Positions 1 to 6,958 of a DNA stretch of 64,000 nucleotides are shown piece by piece. The notes under the pieces were generated by a model, which worked only from the letters and a program-made list of their open reading frames with translations, was not told where the DNA came from and did not search any database. The stretch is from assembly GCF_002838835.1 (NCBI RefSeq), contig NZ_NHPP01000001.1:372001-436000 (forward strand), given 5' to 3'. The stretch is from Siphonobacter sp. SORGH_AS_0500 (lineage in GTDB: Bacteria > Bacteroidota > Bacteroidia > Cytophagales > Spirosomataceae). Numbering within the stretch: the stretch's first letter is position 1; each line of letters opens with the position of its first letter. The translations under genes and the position numbers were made by a program.

Positions 1-804
1 CATCCCGACGATGCTAGCGGCAGCACCTGAGTTTTCAGCAGCCTTTTCGATGGAAACACCCGCCTGAAACTGCTGGAATCGGGCCATGTCTCCCACCATA
101 TTCATCTGCGTGGTTTTGTCGAGGAAAGCCTCGACTTCGGGAGGTAATGACGTATTCTCAATGTAGAACTTGACGATTTCTAACCCGTATTGATCGAAAT
201 CTTCCGTCAGGATGGGTAACAACTTTCCACCGAGTTCGGTGTAGTTACGAGCCAGATCGAGCACCGAAACGTTGGCTTCGGCAATGGCATCCGAAAATTT
301 GGAGAAGATAGCCGAACGTAACTGTTCTTCCAGATCCCTTACCCGCACCTGCGGATTTGTTCCCGAAAATTCCTTCAGAAATTTCTTCGGCTCTTTTACC
401 CGGAAGGTATACGTACCAAAAGCCCGAATCCGAACTTGTTTAAACTCAGGATCGCGGACAATAATCGGGTTCGCCGTTCCCCATTTCATGTTGGTAAACT
501 GCTTCGTGTTGACGTAATACACGTCTACCTTGAAGGGCGATTCAAAGCCGTATTTCCAGGAACGTAATGTCGTCAGAATCGGCATGTTCGCCGTGGTGAG
601 CTCGTGCCGACCCGGCAGAAAGACATCAGCAATCTGCCCTTCATTCATGAAAATCGCAACCTGACTTTCCCGAACCGTTAACTGAGCTCCATACTTAATA
701 TCGTTTCCTTTGTCAGGAAACTTCCAGATGATCGTATCCTGAGTATCATCTACCCATTCAATGACATTGATAAATTCGTTCCGAATGAAATCAAAAATAC
801 CCAT
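1..804 (-). CDS. SPFH/band-7 protein, YdjI-like (3' end outside window)
   Basis: The first 268 codons are visible, reading leftward from an ATG at 804-802; the C-terminus lies beyond base 1. The protein opens MGIFDFIRNEFINVIEW and continues with a typical SPFH core: FPDKGNDIKYGAQLTV, a FLPGRHEL turn, FRVKEPKKFL, and a helix-rich end rich in Ala and Gln. This matches the SPFH group often annotated as virion core protein or YdjI-like, whose members usually carry a C-terminal zinc-ribbon or GYF-like part that cannot be checked here. SPFH proteins form membrane-associated oligomers; a specific role is not known. It is transcribed divergently from xylB, with 276 bases between. Confidence 0.85.
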   Translation of the reverse strand, partial: MGIFDFIRNEFINVIEWVDDTQDTIIWKFPDKGNDIKYGAQLTVRESQVAIFMNEGQIADVFLPGRHELTTANMPILTTLRSWKYGFESPFKVDVYYVNTKQFTNMKWGTANPIIVRDPEFKQVRIRAFGTYTFRVKEPKKFLKEFSGTNPQVRVRDLEEQLRSAIFSKFSDAIAEANVSVLDLARNYTELGGKLLPILTEDFDQYGLEIVKFYIENTSLPPEVEAFLDKTTQMNMVGDMARFQQFQAGVSIEKAAENSGAAASIVGM

Positions 805-1080
805 AGTGGTGAGTTAGAAGGTTAGCTTCATTGATTACTGACGAATGTAAATGAATCCATCAGTCAGTCAAAGCTATTAAAAGATAAACGGCTTCGCAAG
901 TGGATTAAACTGTCTTTTCTGCCTATGAACACCCCAATAAGATCCGCAGTGATGGGGCCTGATTTTCAAAATATTACCATAAATTCTTTTTTTATTATCA
1001 AAATTTACGTCAGCTTTTAACCGATTCACTTGTTATTATTGTCAATTTGACACTACTTGCAGTATAATTCATCTCTAGCG

Positions 1081-2571
1081 ATGCTTCTTCTAGGAATTGA
1101 CGTTGGTACGTCTTCAATTAAGGTTTCAATCGTTGACGCAGATAGTCAGCAGGTGGTGGCTTCAGCTTCCTACCCCGATCTTGAAAACCCGATTTCTACG
1201 CCCAAGCCCGGTTTTGCCGAACAGGACCCTTCGATGTGGTGGCATTGCGTGCAACAGGCTATTTTAAAGGCAAATGCCACGGGAACTTACCATCCGAAGG
1301 ACATCGCCGCCATTGGGATTGCGTATCAGATGCACGGTCTGGTCCTGGTGGATCGCAACGAACAGGTGCTTCGTCCGTCCATCATCTGGTGCGACAGCCG
1401 GGCTGTCTCCTACGGCGAACAAGCCTTTCAGAAAATTGGTACGGAAAAAGCTTTAAGCCATTTATTGAACTCGCCTGGTAATTTCACCGCCGCTAAATTG
1501 GCTTGGGTGAAGGAAAACGAACCCCAGGTATACGGAAGCGTTTATCAGATCATGCTACCCGGCGATTACATCGCTATGATGCTGACGGGCAGTATTACCA
1601 CTTCTAATTCGGCTCTGTCGGAAGGTATTTTCTGGGATTTTCAGAATAATGCTGTTTCGGAGGAAGTAATGAATGCCTTCGGCTTCCCGAAATCGGTGTT
1701 ACCCAAATTGAATCCGCTTTTCTCTAATCATGGCGAGTTACGCAGTTCAGTAGCGGATTTATTGGGGCTAAAAGCGGGTATTCCCGTTACTTATAAATCA
1801 GGCGATCAGCCTAATAATGCACTTTCGCTAAACGTTCTGGAACCGGGCGAATTTGCGGCAACCGCCGGAACTTCCGGCGTGGTGTACGCCGTAACGGATC
1901 AGGTGGCTTACGACCCCAAAAGTCGGGTGAACACCTTCGCTCACGTCAACCACCAGCGAAATGATCAGACTCGCCTAGGCATTTTACTCTGCATCAACGG
2001 AACGGGCATTCTGAATCGATGGGTACGGGACCAATTTGGCTCGGGCTTGACTTACAGTCAGTTGAATCAACTGGCCGCCACTATTCCAGCGGGCAGCGAA
2101 GGCGTTCGGGTATTACCCTTCGGCAACGGGGCCGAACGGGTGCTTGAAAACCGCACGGTATCGAGCACGTTCTCAGGTCTGGATTTTAACATTCATACCC
2201 GCAGTCACGTTTTCCGGGCCGCTCAGGAAGGAATTGCGTTTTCGCTCAAGTACGGCATGGATATCATGACCGACATGGGCAGTCCGGCAAAGGTAGTTCG
2301 GGCGGGTAAGGCCAATATGTTCCTAAGTGACGTGTTCACCGAATCTTTCGTGAATGTGAACCAAACTCCGGTGGAGTTATACGATACCGACGGAGCCAAA
2401 GGTGCCGCTCTCGGAGCAGGTATTGGACTGGGTTACTTCGAAGCTCCCAAAGAAGCGTTCACGAAGCTAACCAAACTGGCTACCATTGAGCCTGACACTT
2501 CTAAAGCGGAGCAGTATCAGGAATATTATGCTCACTGGCAGTCCATTCTGGAAAAGTTTTTACAGAAGTAA
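1081..2571 (+). CDS. xylB: xylulokinase
   Basis: FGGY-family kinase that phosphorylates D-xylulose to xylulose-5-phosphate, feeding the pentose phosphate pathway. The N-terminal phosphate-binding loop is LLLGIDVGTSS, the sugar-contacting MHG motif is at residues 84-86, and the catalytic Asp is in SGDQPNNA (D242). A second ATP-site loop follows at TAGTSGVVY. The length of 496 residues fits the family. The reading frame extends upstream to a TTG at 1057, but ATG 1081 places the kinase motif at the usual distance from the start. xylA follows 69 bases downstream in the same direction, so the two probably form an operon. No xylose regulator or transporter is in the window. Confidence 0.95.
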   Translation: MLLLGIDVGTSSIKVSIVDADSQQVVASASYPDLENPISTPKPGFAEQDPSMWWHCVQQAILKANATGTYHPKDIAAIGIAYQMHGLVLVDRNEQVLRPSIIWCDSRAVSYGEQAFQKIGTEKALSHLLNSPGNFTAAKLAWVKENEPQVYGSVYQIMLPGDYIAMMLTGSITTSNSALSEGIFWDFQNNAVSEEVMNAFGFPKSVLPKLNPLFSNHGELRSSVADLLGLKAGIPVTYKSGDQPNNALSLNVLEPGEFAATAGTSGVVYAVTDQVAYDPKSRVNTFAHVNHQRNDQTRLGILLCINGTGILNRWVRDQFGSGLTYSQLNQLAATIPAGSEGVRVLPFGNGAERVLENRTVSSTFSGLDFNIHTRSHVFRAAQEGIAFSLKYGMDIMTDMGSPAKVVRAGKANMFLSDVFTESFVNVNQTPVELYDTDGAKGAALGAGIGLGYFEAPKEAFTKLTKLATIEPDTSKAEQYQEYYAHWQSILEKFLQK

Positions 2572-2640
2572 ATGATACCCGACGGGTCCGAAACGATTCG
2601 TCTTTATACGTTAATTAGTTTAACCTTAAACGATTAAATC

Positions 2641-3972
2641 ATGGCCGTTTTATTAGGCGAAAAGGAATATTTTCCCGGCATCGGGAAGATTAACTACGAA
2701 GGTCCCGAATCAGATAATCCACTGGCATTCCGCTGGTATGATGAAAATCGGGTGGTGGCAGGTAAAACCCTGAAAGAGCACTTCAAGTTTGCCATGGCTT
2801 ACTGGCACACCCTCGTGGGTGATGGCTCCGATCCCTTCGGTCCCGGCACGCACGTATATCCCTGGGATAGCTCTTCTGATCCCATTCAACGCCTGAAAGA
2901 TAAAGCTGACGCGGCGTTCGAGTTTACTACGAAATTAGGTCTGCCCTATTTCTGTTTTCACGACGTTGACGTGGCTGATTACACCAATAATGTCGTAGAA
3001 TTTGAAGGTCGTCTGCAAACCTGGGTGGATTATGCCAAAGGTAAAATGGCCGAATCAGGTACGAAGTTGCTTTGGGGTACAGCGAACGTATTCTCGAATC
3101 CCCGTTACATGAACGGAGCTTCTACCAACCCTGATTTTGCAGTTCTGGCTCACGCGGGTGCTCAGGTGAAAGGAGCCATTGACGCAACGATTGCTTTAGG
3201 TGGTGAAAACTACGTATTCTGGGGTGGTCGTGAAGGGTACATGACTTTACTGAACACGGACATGAAACGTGAGCAGGAGCACATGGCAAAATTCCTGCAC
3301 ACAGCGAAAGATTACGCTCGTAGCCAGGGCTTTAAAGGTACGTTCTTCATCGAACCTAAGCCTATGGAGCCTACCAAACACCAGTATGATTTCGACGCGG
3401 CAACGGTAATCGGCTTCCTGCGTCAGTACGACTTACTGAACGATTTCAAACTGAACCTGGAGGTAAACCACGCGACTCTGGCGGGCCATACGTTCTCACA
3501 CGAGTTACAGGTTGCTGCTGACGCGGGTATGCTAGGTAGCATCGATGCCAACCGGGGTGATTACCAGAATGGTTGGGATACTGATCAGTTTCCGAACGAT
3601 ATTTATGAACTGACGGAGTCTGCCCTGATCTTGCTGGAATCAGGTGGATTGCAGGGCGGTGGCGTAAACTTCGATGCCAAACGTCGTCGTAACTCAACGG
3701 ATCCTGCCGATCTGTTCTACGCTCACGTAGGAGCGATGGACATTTTCGCAAAATCATTCATCATCGCTGATAAAATCCTGACTTCTTCCGATTACAAGAA
3801 GATTCGTACGGATCGTTACGCCAGCTTTGATTCGGGTAAAGGTAAAGAATACGAAGAAGGTAAATTAAACCTGACGGATTTACGCAATCTGGCCGTAGAA
3901 TTAGGCGAACCAGAAACCCGTTCTGGTCGTCAGGAATACCTGGAGAATTTGATTAACCGTTTTATTTTGTAG
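2641..3972 (+). CDS. xylA: xylose isomerase, class II
   Basis: Interconverts D-xylose and D-xylulose in the cytoplasm, the step before XylB. At 443 residues it has class II length. The sequence contains the catalytic FHDVD motif (His and Asp), FWGGREGY, the metal-ligand segment [32 protein letters not shown], and the GSIDANRGD motif with DTDQFP ligands. All metal-binding positions expected for the family appear intact. It follows xylB and is closed by a strong hairpin at 4001-4039. Confidence 0.97.
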   Translation: MAVLLGEKEYFPGIGKINYEGPESDNPLAFRWYDENRVVAGKTLKEHFKFAMAYWHTLVGDGSDPFGPGTHVYPWDSSSDPIQRLKDKADAAFEFTTKLGLPYFCFHDVDVADYTNNVVEFEGRLQTWVDYAKGKMAESGTKLLWGTANVFSNPRYMNGASTNPDFAVLAHAGAQVKGAIDATIALGGENYVFWGGREGYMTLLNTDMKREQEHMAKFLHTAKDYARSQGFKGTFFIEPKPMEPTKHQYDFDAATVIGFLRQYDLLNDFKLNLEVNHATLAGHTFSHELQVAADAGMLGSIDANRGDYQNGWDTDQFPNDIYELTESALILLESGGLQGGGVNFDAKRRRNSTDPADLFYAHVGAMDIFAKSFIIADKILTSSDYKKIRTDRYASFDSGKGKEYEEGKLNLTDLRNLAVELGEPETRSGRQEYLENLINRFIL

Positions 3973-4000
3973 TGGAGTAGCGGTAATCATTGCTTATTAA

Positions 4001-4045
4001 GTAAAAGAGGGCTCTCGTTAAACGAAGGCCCTCTTTTACTTTTTA
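4001..4045. terminator. bidirectional hairpin terminator after xylA
   Basis: A perfect 12-bp inverted repeat (4001-4012 with 4028-4039, arms GTAAAAGAGGGC and GCCCTCTTTTAC, 15-base loop) is followed by a T-rich run on the plus strand. It lies between xylA and the leftward Gln-rich gene, so it could end both transcripts. Confidence 0.85.
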
Positions 4046-4057
4046 CTGAGTTATCTT

Positions 4058-4273
4058 TTATACCCGGTCAGACTGGCGACTTTGTTCGCGGTCACGGTTC
4101 TGATCTTGGTTTTGATCCTGACGACGAGTGCTGTCTTCCTGGTGCTGCTGACCTTGGTCCATTCCTTGCTGACGACCACTCTGTTGTCCAGATTGTTGGG
4201 ATTGACGATTTTCTTGATTCTGATCGTTTTGCTGACCTTGTTGACGGCCACCTTGTTGCGATTGATTGTTCAT
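4058..4273 (-). CDS. small glutamine-rich low-complexity protein
   Basis: A 71-residue product starting MNNQSQQGGRQQGQQ and made almost entirely of Gln, Asn, Asp, Arg and Ser; the C-terminal half is charged (DQNRDREQSRQSDRV). The open frame extends upstream to 4360, but the composition changes sharply at the ATG at 4273, which I take as the start. No fold, signal peptide or known domain can be seen; it is probably disordered. A converging hairpin at 4001-4039 would terminate it. Function unknown. Low-complexity frames can be chance, so confidence is moderate. Confidence 0.5.
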   Translation of the reverse strand: MNNQSQQGGRQQGQQNDQNQENRQSQQSGQQSGRQQGMDQGQQHQEDSTRRQDQNQDQNRDREQSRQSDRV

Positions 4274-4492
4274 GATTTTACTAATTTGAGGTTTTGTTGC
4301 ATAGGGACGACTAATCGTCACTTGTGATGATAAAAGACCCATACCACTGTACTTTTTCAATAAATATTATTGCATTTCTTACACAAAAGTCCCCAGTGTT
4401 TCCACGACTCCTCACAACTTTCCAATCTGAAGCTGTTCTTAAAATGATACCAAAGGCTAATAATGGCGGTTATCTCCACCTAAATTTTTAAA

Positions 4493-4526
4493 TAAAAAAG
4501 GTCTGAGATGCTTCTATCTCAGACCT
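4493..4526 (-). terminator. terminator of the partition operon
   Basis: Arms AGGTCTGAGAT (4499-4509) and ATCTCAGACCT (4516-4526) pair perfectly over 11 bp with a 6-base loop. On the minus strand the hairpin is followed by a T-rich run (4493-4499 complement), directly after the RHH gene that ends at 4558. Confidence 0.85.
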
Positions 4527-4557
4527 TCTCCTGATACCTAACTCGTATCATAAATAC

Positions 4558-4812
4558 CTACTTATTCAAGTCTTCTTCGATGAGTTTCAATACATAATCC
4601 CGAACTGTCATTTCATCTTCGGCCACTTTGATCTTCATTTTCTTGAATAGGGCTTTTGGCATATCGACACTAATTCGAGTCAATTCAATTTTAGTAGAGT
4701 GAATATTCTTTACATCTTTCTCCGTTTTATCGATGTCGATAGTGGATGATTTAACGGCGATTTTGGGAGCCAGGCCCAATGTCCCTTTTAAGCCTACCGA
4801 TTCTTTTGCCAT
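4558..4812 (-). CDS. ribbon-helix-helix partition protein (ParG-like)
   Basis: An 84-residue protein with a polar, probably flexible N-terminal tail and a C-terminal ribbon-helix-helix: a beta strand KIELTRISVDMP followed by two helices (ALFKKMKIKVAEDEM, TVRDYVLKLIEEDL). This layout and size match ParG/omega-type centromere-binding proteins that pair with small ParA ATPases. It lies 7 bases after the parA gene in the same direction, as parFG pairs do. By analogy it would bind the repeats upstream of parA, act as the partition adaptor and repress the operon. Family placement comes from fold and context and is inference; a CopG-like repressor is the alternative. Confidence 0.75.
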   Translation of the reverse strand: MAKESVGLKGTLGLAPKIAVKSSTIDIDKTEKDVKNIHSTKIELTRISVDMPKALFKKMKIKVAEDEMTVRDYVLKLIEEDLNK

Positions 4813-4819
4813 ACCTTAA

Positions 4820-5467
4820 TTAATTATTTACAACTTCTACATATTTAATTAACTCATTAAAGAGGTTTACCAGCTCCGTTTTCGCTTTCGGATCTTTGTA
4901 TTCCACTACGCCTACGCCTTTAATGACGGCTTCGCGGTAAGCGGTTCGGGTACCTAAGGTAGTTTGAAAAACTGGAATTGATGAATCTTCCAGCACATCT
5001 CTAACTTCTTTGGCCAAGTTAATGTTTGACTGAAATTGGTTTAGAATGAAGTACGCCGGAATGGGAGCTTCTTTTTCATGAACTGCATCCTGGTAACGCT
5101 CCATGAATTGTTCCGTCGCCCACATATCCAGACCACTCGGTAAGATCGGGATTAATAACACATCGGCCAGAAGGATAATCTTGCTGGTTACTTTATTCAG
5201 TGACGGCGTACCATCAATCACAATGACTTCATAGTCCCGGGCCAGAATCTTTACATTCTTCGACAGTTCAATGCCGTCGGGCTGACCGAATACCGGAATG
5301 GCCGGATTGTCTTCCGAACGCAATCCCGACCAGCGAATCGTACTCTGGTTGGTATCCACGTCAATGATGCAGACTTTATAACCCGCGTGAGCAAAGCAAA
5401 CGGCTAAATTTTGTGATAAGGTGGACTTCCCAACCCCTCCCTTCAAACTAGTAACGGATATAATCAT
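4820..5467 (-). CDS. parA: ParA family ATPase (small, ParF-like)
   Basis: A 215-residue deviant Walker ATPase without an N-terminal HTH, so of the small type Ib class. The Walker A' motif KGGVGKST is at residues 9-16, the switch segment IIDVDTNQST at about 38-47, and Walker B EVIVIDGTPS near 80. Such ATPases coat the nucleoid and position DNA cargo when stimulated by a partner. The partner is the RHH gene 7 bases downstream. Neighbouring genes are chromosomal housekeeping genes rather than replication genes, which is unusual for this plasmid-type pair. AT-rich repeats at 5505-5559 precede it. Confidence 0.9.
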   Translation of the reverse strand: MIISVTSLKGGVGKSTLSQNLAVCFAHAGYKVCIIDVDTNQSTIRWSGLRSEDNPAIPVFGQPDGIELSKNVKILARDYEVIVIDGTPSLNKVTSKIILLADVLLIPILPSGLDMWATEQFMERYQDAVHEKEAPIPAYFILNQFQSNINLAKEVRDVLEDSSIPVFQTTLGTRTAYREAVIKGVGVVEYKDPKAKTELVNLFNELIKYVEVVNN

Positions 5468-5504
5468 AAGCTTAAGATTTCAACAATTATACGGCCTGAA
5501 TTCC

Positions 5505-5559
5505 TTACTCAGATTATTTATTTTTACTTATTTGAGTAAATTTTTATTTACACAAATAA
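5505..5559. promoter_or_regulatory. candidate operator/centromere repeats upstream of parA
   Basis: An AT-rich stretch within 100 bases of the parA start. It holds a TTACTCA box (5505-5511), an imperfect 18-bp palindrome TTTACT-N6-AGTAAA (5523-5540), and a second inverted repeat TTATTT-ACAC-AAATAA (5544-5559). ParG-type proteins are known to bind ACTC-like tetramer boxes separated by AT-rich spacers. The ACTC/GAGT cores here fit that pattern, but the match is inferred by eye. Confidence 0.45.
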
Positions 5560-5611
5560 TGTTTCACCTATAATTAGTTAACTATCAGATACTTGTTCAA
5601 AATAATATTAC

Positions 5612-5654
5612 CACAAAAAAAGCGGTAGCAGGAAAAGAGTCCTGCTACCGCTTT
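5612..5654 (-). terminator. terminator of the acidic orphan gene
   Basis: A 15-bp perfect stem (5619-5633 with 5640-5654, core GCGGTAGCAGG) with a 6-base loop; on the minus strand it runs into a T tract. It lies 28 bases after the stop of the gene at 5683. Confidence 0.88.
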
Positions 5655-5682
5655 GGGGTATTAACCTAAAAGAGCTACGTAA

Positions 5683-6036
5683 CTATACCAGAGGAATGTC
5701 ACGTTCGGGGCGAGCTTGATCGCCATCGAGTTCGTCGTCTTCTGGGAAACGCTCTTCCAGATCTTTATATCGACGGTCGTGCGTAGCATTGGCGTCGTTT
5801 AAAAACTGAGCTTCTGGATTAGGATCTTCACCATATACTTTTTCTGATCCTGCCTCTTTTTCAATGATGTCCTCTTCAGGATCATAAGGGCCGCCTACAG
5901 GTTTTTCGATGGGCTGCGTAATAGTGCTGTTCTTTCCTGCTTCTGAAGAGGAGCCCTGGTTATTTACTAAATTCGTATCGGCAGTGGCTGAGCCCAGCGA
6001 CGTACCAGCGTGTTTTTCTTTATGACGGTTAAACAT
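5683..6036 (-). CDS. hypothetical acidic protein
   Basis: A 117-residue hydrophilic protein (MFNRHKEKHAGTS at the start). The N-terminal half is rich in Ser, Thr, Asn and Gly. The C-terminal half is strongly acidic (PYDPEEDIIEKEAG, ERFPEDDELDGDQ). There is no signal peptide, membrane segment or recognisable domain, and much of it is probably disordered. It stands alone with its own terminator. I do not recognise a family; the real-gene call rests on a clean start, the downstream hairpin and ordinary codon use. Confidence 0.6.
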   Translation of the reverse strand: MFNRHKEKHAGTSLGSATADTNLVNNQGSSSEAGKNSTITQPIEKPVGGPYDPEEDIIEKEAGSEKVYGEDPNPEAQFLNDANATHDRRYKDLEERFPEDDELDGDQARPERDIPLV

Positions 6037-6112
6037 GATCTTATCTATTTTTGTGGTTATGGATCTACACTACTAAGTAAAAAAGCAATGCCAGCCTCCC
6101 ATCAGAATTGCG

Positions 6113-6120
6113 TATTTTTG
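6113..6120 (+). promoter_or_regulatory. Bacteroidota -7 box abutting the start codon
   Basis: TATTTTTG matches the TAnnTTTG consensus and ends only 4 bases before the ATG at 6125. If used, transcription would begin at or next to the start codon, giving a leaderless mRNA. No good TTTG -33 box is seen at the right distance. Confidence 0.4.
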
Positions 6121-6124
6121 CCGG

Positions 6125-6790
6125 ATGCAATTTGAATTAGTAGTCGCCCATTACAACGAAAATCTCAACTGGCTTCGCAAAGTCCCGAAGCTTATTCAGC
6201 AGACGGTTTATCATAAAGATTCCAGCCAAACCTACGAGTCTGGCATTCGCTTACCTAACGTGGGGCGGGAAGCTCATACGTATCTACATCATATTCTTGA
6301 AAAGTACGATTCTCTGGCTGAAATCACGGTTTTTTGCCAGGGAAAGCCTTTTGACCATGCTTTCGATTTCCATAAAACCTTACGCGAACTAGCCGCTGGC
6401 GAGCGACAGATAAGCGGCTTTCAATGGCTGGGTCACCTGATTGATACGGATGATAAAGCAGGAGAGAAATTATTCAAAACCTGGAGTAAAAATGAAGACG
6501 CCCGCGGGCTGGATATTGCGGGTTACTATCGGGCTTTGACCGGCCTAGAAGGCCCCGAGAAGTATACCTTCGTATTGGGGGCTCAGTTCATCATCCATCG
6601 GGAAATAATTCAACAAAAGCCGAAATCCTATTACCAGCACGCTCTTGAACTTTCCATTACTTTTCCAGATGCAGCTCATTGTTACGAACGTACCTGGGAT
6701 AAAGTTTTCGGAGTTAAAGGCATCCCGGATGAAGTTCTTCAGGGTCGCGAGACGGTGCATCTCAAACCCATGCGACATCAAACTTTATAA
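6125..6790 (+). CDS. DUF3431 domain-containing protein
   Basis: A 221-residue protein matching the DUF3431 pattern: FELVVAHYNENLNWL at the N-terminus, an IQQTVYHKDSS segment, NVGREAHTYLHHI and a C-terminal YERTWDKVFG. The NVGREAHTYLHHI segment resembles acceptor-side motifs in proteins that share loci with glycosyltransferases, and the family is thought to be glycosyltransferase-like, but no activity is established. Cytoplasmic, with no signal peptide. It stands alone and converges with the GH92 gene, separated by a long palindrome. The start is fixed by the family motif beginning at residue 3. Confidence 0.75.
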   Translation: MQFELVVAHYNENLNWLRKVPKLIQQTVYHKDSSQTYESGIRLPNVGREAHTYLHHILEKYDSLAEITVFCQGKPFDHAFDFHKTLRELAAGERQISGFQWLGHLIDTDDKAGEKLFKTWSKNEDARGLDIAGYYRALTGLEGPEKYTFVLGAQFIIHREIIQQKPKSYYQHALELSITFPDAAHCYERTWDKVFGVKGIPDEVLQGRETVHLKPMRHQTL

Positions 6791-6850
6791 AGTAGCAAGG
6801 CTGGCGTTTAGCTTTCGGTATGATCTGTATTACAAATTAGATTTTTGTCA

Positions 6851-6896
6851 GGAGCCCTTTTAACTTCCCGAAAGGTTAAACCTTTCGGGAAGCTCC
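6851..6896. terminator. 29-bp near-perfect palindrome between convergent genes
   Basis: CTTCCCGAAAGGTT (6864-6877) pairs with AACCTTTCGGGAAG (6879-6892) around a single base. An outer GGAGC/GCTCC pair (6851-6855 with 6892-6896) extends the structure past an internal loop. It sits between the 3' ends of the DUF3431 and GH92 genes, so it probably acts as a two-way terminator although no long T tract follows. Confidence 0.6.
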
Positions 6897-6958
6897 AATG
6901 TAAACTACCTGTCCCCTGCATTTTCGTCAAAAGCCAATGGTCAGCTTTCTATCATAAA

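Noticed and set aside
1047-1068. TTGACA and TATAAT boxes upstream of xylB
   Set aside because: The spacing is only 10 bases, far from the 16-18 a sigma-70 promoter needs, and Bacteroidota use different boxes.
4051-4251. Alternative leftward frame (66 codons) over the Gln-rich gene
   Set aside because: It overlaps in another frame, and its Lys/Val-rich product shows nothing recognisable.
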